This document shows, piece after piece, positions 58,201 through 64,000 of a DNA stretch of 64,000 nucleotides. The stretch spans positions 248,001 through 312,000 of the forward strand of contig JBAKBP010000193.1 in NCBI GenBank assembly GCA_037953745.1. The letters run 5' to 3'. The DNA comes from Lithodes maja. Its lineage: Eukaryota > Arthropoda > Malacostraca > Decapoda > Lithodidae. The notes beneath the pieces were generated by a model that was not told the DNA's origin, did not search any database, and saw only the letters and a list, made by a program, of their open reading frames with translations. The position numbers were made by a program, and so were the translations under genes. Numbering within the stretch: the first letter of the stretch is position 1; each line of letters opens with the position of its first letter.

Positions 58201-58349
58201 AGGACTGGATCATGCTGCCTGATTTCTGCAGCCCTGAGCAATGTGTTCCAGGAGTCCAAATCCTGTGGTGACACCAGAGCATCGCTGTCATCATCAGAGC
58301 AGTGGATGATACAGTCGATCCGTGCTCTCTTCCTCGCAGATGGTTCCAT
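55284..58349 (-). CDS. Element A: putative DDE transposase
   Basis: The longest intact frame of the window. I chose the ATG at 58349 (residue 24 of the maximal frame, reading MEPSARKR) because a splice acceptor ends at 58376 and the 23 upstream residues are intron-like. In maximal-frame numbering: zinc sites C36/C40 with H90/C93, and C139/C142 with H198/C201; a helical middle; AWDNID (489-492); VCVFDQALYA (D652), then GVFHTICNL, the likely RNase-H-like core; and NPFGRIPVDQTIEETINKD (about 893-911), which may carry the last acidic residue. Catalytic assignments are inferred. It should bind the inverted repeats and cut DNA. It ends at 55284, four bases before the nuclease ATG, in a different frame; a 1-base shift would join them. 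Confidence 0.7.
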   Translation of the reverse strand: MEPSARKRARIDCIIHCSDDDSDALVSPQDLDSWNTLLRAAEIRQHDPVLEAAKGLEEGGIPHIHYHRKCRSLFTMKKSLDSILAKGVKIESASVDPRRRASRDAPSTSRVYAKGCIFCEKSSKYIKTTKTREPLIQCVELRADEKIRRAAIRKLNQRILGLVSRDLVAAEGHYHKSCYKLFTKDDFPAAARSGAGENQEESEEARYEEVETEALEELCLYIRTKLFPNPEVLPMTNLISRLERSMMSRGIIQLKPATKKHVRRKIETEFGESLRFVPDEKGKLLIYPRSLSMDDLARQAHKMAKDLQEARAANSEDVLTKAGMQLRNEINKQDVSQPWPPDTDQNVIPAAVTQFLHTLLTGECECETPSERAQRLATSFGSDLVFAVTSGKTKPPKHVLLTNAVKSLTGNTELIRTLNRLGHCVSYSMFEEIDTALCIQKLECSKDDIPLPANIYPGVFTTLAWDNIDRLEETLSGAGTSHRVNGIAVQSKVAGSVPEKVLPEITKSKIRSITQTSSMLPIYNVGRRAGPPRIETAYVDTTKEVQDSKTKNHIWLLTRMSDHEDQSISSWTGFNIKMRRDIAVVQDTVSYLPTINAPATEMSTVNEILEQTHAIMQSLQLNKIVCVFDQALYAKAAEVIWKQEKFKNIIIRMGVFHTICNLISTIGKRFQDAGLRDLCVESGIIAEGSVSGVMNGKRYNRAVRLHKLVYEALMRLAWKGFLSWLEENHSRDIHHLDETLKDINSFHSNVSQGLFQELMESESCTHIMKLFQVYLETLRDEHNLSAFWMSYLDMVEIMLDLIRASREGNWMLHLGAIRQMIPWCFAYDKVNYARFLTYYYALMSRLPIEHPEVHEHFMQGGFSVQIGSKNPFGRIPVDQTIEETINKDTQTPGGTKGFSLKGGAVARYYLTSEYRSRYLRQLRTMVVGQKYTDFSHPDLQMARIRRDEADVQSLVQLMETSWLNPFNAEQEDLVSLSTATMAPPEVVKDLLGAYRIGEDAYQAFKEERLKIDTPTIQYTVS

Positions 58350-58369
58350 CCTGCCGTCAAACAGTCGAC

Positions 58370-58392
58370 ACACACCTGCAAAAAATATCACC
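58370..58392 (-). promoter_or_regulatory. Splice acceptor before the element A start
   Basis: Minus strand GATATTTTTTGCAG then GTGTGTGTCGAC. The pyrimidine-rich run and AG sit 27 bp before the chosen ATG. Element B has the same feature. Confidence 0.5.
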
Positions 58393-58849
58393 ATTAAACC
58401 ATGAACAAACAAACACATTACATGGAAACCACTCTACATATGTTTGCTCCTTCCAATAATAAATTATCCCCAAAATATAACCAAAAATCCCCAAATATGA
58501 AATAAACCCCTAAATATGGAGAAACTTGAAATACACATCGGAATAATTCTTGTAGAGAATCAAATAAGCTACAAGAGCTGTTAGAATATATTTTTCAATG
58601 TTCCCCATATTTAAGGATTTATTCTAGATTTAGAGGAAAATACCCAAAATATAGAGTATATTCCGAAATATGAGGAAATTTGAAAAATACCTAGGAACAA
58701 CTCTGGTAGAGAATATAATTCTACATAGGTGTTCAAAGTTTCGCGATGATTGTGTGATGGATTTTAAAGAAAATGAGGAAAACGCCGAGCGTCACGCTAA
58801 AAATCTTTATTTTTGGGTAGCGCCCCTATTGCATCAAAAAAATTAGACT

Positions 58850-58972
58850 AAGCTACCAGTGCGAGAAGGCTATCATATCTTAATGTACTTACAGTCACTC
58901 TATAAACATTTTAGTACCATTCGTGTTTAGTCACCCCAGGTGGTACCGATATCTGGCCTGGCTCATGGACTA
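58850..58972 (-). repeat. Right inverted repeat of element A
   Basis: Reverse complement begins TAGTCCATGAGCCAGGCC, then GATATCGGTACCACCTGGGG and TGACTAA. The stretch 58393-58849 between it and the coding region is AT-rich leader with repeated words (CCCCAAATATGA, GGAGAAACTTGAAATAC). Confidence 0.85.
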
Positions 58973-59176
58973 TTACACACCATACTGAACTCCTCCTATC
59001 ATCCTTCATAAAAATGTCTCCCACCAACTTTCAATCTCATTAAAGTTCTGAACTTCCCCATCTCTCTCTCTCTCTAAGCATCATTCTTCATCTCCCTGCC
59101 TTATCTACCAACCCCCTCCACCCTCTTAATCAATCTACACCACCCCAATCTCAAACATCACAATCTCCACCACCAG

Positions 59177-59178
59177 AG

Positions 59179-59240
<62 letters not shown>
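59177..59240. repeat. (CT)n microsatellite at the LINE 5' edge
   Basis: About 32 CT units directly adjoin the first readable LINE codons. Confidence 0.97.
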
Positions 59241-59242
<2 letters not shown>

Positions 59243-59248
59243 CTTCCC

Positions 59249-61899
59249 GGTTATGTAATGTTTGAGAAAAGCCGAATAAATCGAAATGGAGGTGGCGTTT
59301 TACTTTATATCAAAGAAAGTCTTAACCCTACCCTCTTGTCAAAACCTCAAATTGTGAACGTCGACGCATCTTTTGTGCTAATAAAGAATAATAAAGGTAC
59401 AAAAATAATACTTGCATTAATATACAGACCTCCAGCTCAATCAGTGCAAACTGACCGAGAAATTTACGAACAAATTGCAGATGTAATTAACTCACAAGAT
59501 ACCGTAATTTTTGGCGACTTTAATTTACCCGTGACCAAGTGGGGCGATACTCTTACTTTACACTCCGGACATGACTTGTATACGAACTTGCAAGAGAGTT
59601 CGCTTTATCAATTTGTTCGAACGCCGACCCGTGGTAATAACGTTCTTGACATTGTACTTGCAACAAAAGAAGAATTAATAGAGAATTTGAATGTTGGTGA
59701 TGAATTCAGTAACAGCGACCATCGTACGATAACTTTCACTTTAAAGTTTACTAGTAACGAACCAAATAGTAGCATCGAAAAAGTCCCTAATTTCAAGAAA
59801 GCAAACTTCCATAAACTTAAAGCTATGTTTAAAGAAACTGACTGGAGCTTTTTAATTAACAATAACGACATAAATACATCTTGGAAGTTATTCGAAACCA
59901 CTTACCTAAAAGCAGTGCAAGACTGCATACCATCGAAAATACGGCGTCCAGGCCATAATAATAAGCCCAAATGGTGGAATAAAGATATTTCAAACTGCCT
60001 GCTTGCTAAAAAATTTGCTAATGATAGATTAAAATCCTCACAAAATGACGAAGAACGGCTGAAATTTGTAGAGCTACGACGCAAAGCCAAAAAGTTAATT
60101 AAGCAAAGTAAAAAGACCTTAGAGTTACATATTGCGAATCAAAGTAAAACAAACCCGAAAGAATTCTATAGTTATATTAGAAAGAAAAAAGTAGTTACTT
60201 CAACTGTTGGACCGTTAGGTCGATGAAAATGGAGAATACACCAAAGACGAAGTACAAATGAGTAATGCCCTCAATACCTTCTTTGCATCAGTTTTTACAA
60301 CAGAAGACCTCAGTGATATCCCTACACCATCGCCAATTCAGATTGATAATTCAGATGTTCTAAGCAATATCACCGTTACAGAGAGAGAAGTATTGAATTG
60401 TTTAGATAAACTCAAGGTAAATAAAACGCCTGGACCGGATACAATCTCGCCTAGAGTTCTAAAGGAAGCTAAGGATGAGCTCTCCAAACCACTGACATTA
60501 CTATTCAATAAATCCTTGCAGTCTGGAACTATGCCTGATCAGTGGAAGATAGCCAACGTAACACCGATATTCAAAAAAGGCAGCAAATCCCTACCCAGTA
60601 ACTATCGTCCAATTAGCTTAACCTCAGTTGTATGTAAAATGCTAGAAACGGTCATAGAGACAGACTCATAAATCACTTAGAGGAAAATAACATACTTAAA
60701 GATACTCAACAAGGCTTTCGTAAAAAACGTTCCTGTTTAACAAACCTCTTAGACTTCTTCCACGATATCCTCAACCTCTACGATGAGAGTAAAGCTGTAG
60801 ATATTATATACCTTGATTTTCAAAAGGCCTTTGACAAATTTCCCACAAACGTTTACTGCTAAAACTAAAAGCGCATGGAATACAAGACGGTGTGTTGAAA
60901 TGGATAGAAAATTGGCTCAGCGACAGAAAGCAAAGAGTAGTCATAAACGGTAAGGCATCTAAATGGACCAATGTAAGTAGCAGGGTACCCCAGGGATCGG
61001 TACTAGGACCAATTATCTTTCTAATTTACATCAACGACATAGATGAGGGTCTCACCTGTACAATCTCAAAATTTGCTGACGATACAAAAATTGCAAATAG
61101 TGTACTCTCAAAAGAACAAGTTGACGATATGCAACACAATCTAGGTAAATTGTCATGTTGGGCCCAAATTTGGCAAATGAGTTTCAATGCGGATAAATGT
61201 AAAGTACTACATATCGGATACCTAAACGAGAAAGCAAACTATTCGATGAATGGCACTCAGCTTAAGAATGTAAACAGAGAAATTGATCTGGGAGTAACAA
61301 TATCGAGTAACCTAAAACCGAGTCAACAATGTTCAGAAGTTGTTAAGAAGGCAAACAAAATAATTGGCTTTATAGGCAGGTCATTTGAGCATAAATCCAA
61401 AGAAGTTATCCTAACCCTTTACAATTCCTTAGTCCGCCCTCTTCTGGAATACTGCGTTCAATCCTGGTGCCCTTATTACCAAAAAGATATAAACAAGCTA
61501 GAACGAGTTCAACGTAGAGTTACCAAAATGATACCTAGCCTAAAGAACAAACCATACGAAGAGCATCTTAGAGAATTAAATCTATTTCCTTTAACCCAGC
61601 GCAGATTAAGAGGTGACTTAATTCAAGTGTTCAAAATCATCAAAAGCATCGACAATATGAACTGTAGTAAGTACTTCACTATTGACCAATCTAATTACAC
61701 GCGGGGAAACGGTTGCAAAATTATTGGTAAATCTTTTAACTCACACGAATCTAAGAATTTCTTCTTCAATCGAGTTGTCAACTTGTGGAATGGGCTTCCC
61801 TGAAACGTTATAGACTGCATCACCGTTGATTCATTTAAACTCCGCCTAGACAAATATCTCGCATCAAACCCGCGACTGACTGCGTTTGTAAATGAATAA
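59249..61899 (+). pseudogene. CR1/L2-like LINE: endonuclease and reverse transcriptase
   Basis: 5'-truncated but otherwise long. The endonuclease keeps GGGVLLYI, LIYRPP, FGDFNLP and SDHRTITF (EEP-nuclease motifs) to about 59760. A linker follows. The reverse transcriptase has NKTPGPDTISPRV, NYRPISLTS, QQGFRKKRS, DFQKAFD, RVPQGSVLGP, FADDTK (catalytic Asp pair), and the C-terminal QRRVTKMIPSL / RRLRGDLIQVFKI region typical of CR1/L2 elements. Breaks: frameshifts near 60218, 60657 and 60841; in-frame TGA at 61801-61803; natural stop 61897-61899. The N-terminal part of the endonuclease is missing at the (CT)n array. Inactive. Confidence 0.9.
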
Positions 61900-62064
61900 C
61901 TTTATTTTATCCCCCCCTCAGTTAGTAACCCATCTGTCCCCTACTAACTTCCTAATCCTGCCACGGACATTAGTTCCAGGGCAGTAATTCCCTTTCCATT
62001 GTTCCCTTACCCACTCTTTGGACACTTGATCCTCAGTGTTTTGGAGGACAAGCAACCTAGAAGG

Positions 62065-62068
<4 letters not shown>
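61900..62068 (+). other. LINE 3' untranslated sequence
   Basis: Follows the natural stop; contains CCCCCCTCAGTTAGTAACCC and ends at the second (CT)n array. No coding content. Confidence 0.5.
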
Positions 62069-62159
<91 letters not shown>

Positions 62160-62173
62160 CCCCCCCCCCCCAG
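62069..62173. repeat. (CT)n-(C)n array at the LINE 3' edge
   Basis: About 43 CT units followed by TT and C14. Confidence 0.97.
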
Positions 62174-62385
62174 CTTCTCGTGCCTACAACAATTTCATCC
62201 AGGTCCCGAATCGCTTCTAAAAATAAGTTTAATTATGGAGGTCGTCACGCGAAATAAAACTATATGTATTCGACTGGCTTGCCTGTCCCGCTTTAGTAAT
62301 TGTATTAATAAGGAAGCGGCGATTTGTCTGATTGGATTAAAAGGAAAAGTGCAGAGTGGAAAAAATTGAAAGTTTATGTTTTTTT

Positions 62386-62428
62386 GTGTGTCGGTGTGTG
62401 TATGTGCGTCGGTGTGTGTTTGTGCGTC

Positions 62429-62500
<72 letters not shown>

Positions 62501-62900
62501 ATATGCATTGCCGAGTGTATGTATATTGTAGCCTCCTAGCGTACAGTATATGCATGAGGACATGTGTGTTCATGAGAGCTTAATATAACCTGCATATATT
62601 GATGCAGGATCACATAACAGGGTGGCTGGGAATATGTATTAATGTGGTATGTGTATTTGTAAGTATGTATGTATGTGTATATGATGAACGTGTGTATGAG
62701 TGTTTGTAAGCATGTGTGTATGTGCATATGATGTGTGGATGAATGTGTGCAAGCATGTGTGTATGTGCATATGATGAACATATGTATGAGTGTTTGTAAG
62801 CATGTGACAATATAATTATATACGATGTGTGTGTGTGACTGTGTGCGCACGTACGGATGAACGTATGCATGTGTGTTTGTAATCATGTGTGTATGTGTAT
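62386..62900. repeat. (GT)n and TGTATG-type minisatellite
   Basis: GTGTGTCGGT units and pure (GT)n to 62497, then at 62640-62900 four or so copies of a roughly 50-bp unit with GTTTGTAAGCATGTGTGTAT and GCATATGATGAAC. Confidence 0.9.
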
Positions 62901-62939
62901 AGGTCTTATAGTTGTCCACCAGTAAATTAGATAATGCTA

Positions 62940-63180
62940 TATTTAACTCCTGTGGTTGTGTATAGTTTCTGTGATTGTGTACACATCATGTGACTGTGTG
63001 CATCTCCTGTGACTGTGTACATCTCCTGTGTCTGTGTACTGTGTGCAGCTAATGGAATTGAGTGTACCTCTTGCAACTGTGTGTACCTCCTGTGACTGGG
63101 TGTACCTCCTGTGACTGTGTGTACCTCCTGTGACTATGTGTACCTCCTATGTCTGCACGTATACTTCTTGTATATGTGTG
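62940..63180. repeat. About 20-bp minisatellite (TGTGACTGTGTGTACCTCC)
   Basis: Ten or so imperfect copies, with variants in ACCTCC/ATCTCC and GACTGTG/GTCTGTG. Confidence 0.85.
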
Positions 63181-64000
63181 TACTTTCTGTAGCTATACTG
63201 TATATATATCTCTCGTTTGTGTGCGTGTAGGAATGATTGCATGACTGTGTATACCTTCACGTGACTACCGGTGTCCTTGGTTGTGTGCAACAATATATGA
63301 CTGTGTTTGTGTCTGCGTGTACACATACGTTAATCGCAGAGCCATTGTTTGTTTTCCTGTGTTTGAGCTTCTGTGTAACCACACGTGTGGCTGTTTGACC
63401 AGGCCTATGCCTGTTTGTAATGTAAATGTGAATATACTTTAAAAATTACCTTAACTTAATAATAAAGTTAGCGTACTAATCTTGAGTTAACCTTAACTAA
63501 ATCTTAAACTAGTTTAACCTAATTATAAGCCAGGCTAACGAATCCTTTACAGTATATAATATATGACTGAACTTATATGCTTGCTAAATTACGCTAGATT
63601 GCATGTGTTTTTATGGACACATGTGTTAACAAAATTGCCAATGTACTTAAGAAATTGTAATTGTATGGGCACTTGTGAATGTTTGGTGTTAGTGTGTCTA
63701 TTTGAGTATATGTGTACTGAGCTTTGTTTGTGAGAAGGTCATGTTTGTGTAACATTAGATGTTTATGTAACTTCGTGGGCCTGGTTTACTTTGTGTGGCT
63801 GCTTGCGTTTGTGATTGCATTTGTGTGTGACTGTTTGTACTTCCCTGGTTGTGTATGTGACTGCTTGTGTTTCTGTATGAAGTGTTTGTGTGAACGTCGG
63901 ACTATTTGTACCTCTGTTTGATATTTTGTGTTTGTAAGTAAGTAAATTTGTTCCAATCCCTGCTCATGATTGTGTGGGTGCTTGCATTTGTCTGTGGGGG
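63181..64000. other. GT-rich tail and TTAACC-like words, no gene
   Basis: 63430-63545 contains CCTTAAC / TTAACCTAA words, the complement of the TTAGG-like tract at 44.7 kb. The rest is TGTGTTTGTG-rich. The 65-codon open frame at 63724 is part of this repetitive sequence. Confidence 0.5.

Larger units (their letters stand above)
53399..58972 (-). mobile_element. Element A: near-complete Academ-like DNA transposon
   Basis: 5574 bp with imperfect inverted repeats of about 130 bp starting TAGTCCATGAGCCA at both ends and continuing GATATCGGTACCACC(C/T)GGGG and ATATGATAGCC. A TTA lies directly outside each end (53396-53398, 58973-58975), a 3-bp target duplication. Inside, all on the minus strand, are a 1021-1044-residue putative DDE transposase, a FEN/XPG-like nuclease and a Cys8 finger, with two frameshifts in between. 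The combination of XPG-like nuclease, Cys8 finger and 3-4-bp duplications is what I remember for Academ (AcademX-type); not verified by search. Confidence 0.8.

Overview
This window looks like non-coding nuclear DNA of an arthropod, most probably a decapod crustacean (crayfish, shrimp or crab). Three things point there: very dense microsatellites ((TA)n, (GT)n, (CT)n) and minisatellites; a tRNA-derived SINE at 15.46-15.91 kb carrying motifs I remember as common in decapod genomes; and degenerate TTAGG-like tracts (TTAGG is the arthropod telomere motif). I found no convincing single-copy host gene. Nearly every protein-coding trace belongs to a transposable element, most of them broken. One assembly gap (200 N) lies at 9041-9240 inside a long (TA)n array.

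Layout. 1-1.1 kb: GC-rich repeat with a duplicated cassette. 1.1-5.5 kb: interspersed repeat R1 abutting a truncated BEL/Pao LTR retrotransposon on the minus strand. 5.5-7.5 kb: LINE 3' ends and a tRNA-like SINE. 7.7-9.5 kb: (TA)n, gap, minisatellite. 9.5-22 kb: three families of palindromic MITEs, several minisatellites, a second R1 copy and a 690-bp polypurine tract. 22.0-23.9 kb: 26-bp satellite, about 71 copies. 24-27 kb: MITE, SINE and LINE fragments. 27.6-31.6 kb: DNA transposon 'element B'. 32-36 kb: nested MITEs, a Penelope-like inverted repeat with a hammerhead-like core, and a 27-bp minisatellite. 36-53 kb: mostly unrecognised sequence with LINE, SINE and MITE fragments and minisatellites. 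53.4-59.0 kb: nearly complete DNA transposon 'element A'. 59.2-61.9 kb: decayed CR1/L2-like LINE. 62-64 kb: GT-rich repeats.

The most interesting content is the pair A and B. Both have terminal inverted repeats starting TAGT(C/A)C, both are flanked by TTA (a 3-bp target duplication), and both encode on the minus strand an N-terminal zinc-binding region (CxxC...HxxC), a nuclease region whose acidic motifs match the FEN1/XPG family, and a C-terminal eight-cysteine finger. A also carries a large putative DDE transposase (about 1020 aa); B goes straight from the zinc-binding half to the nuclease and has no such core. This fits the Academ superfamily (AcademX-type), an assignment made from memory and motif reading, not from a search.

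The elements are not an operon-like system. They are independent insertions, often nested: R1 against BEL, an insert inside a MITE, and a tandem 73-bp amplification across the left junction of element B.
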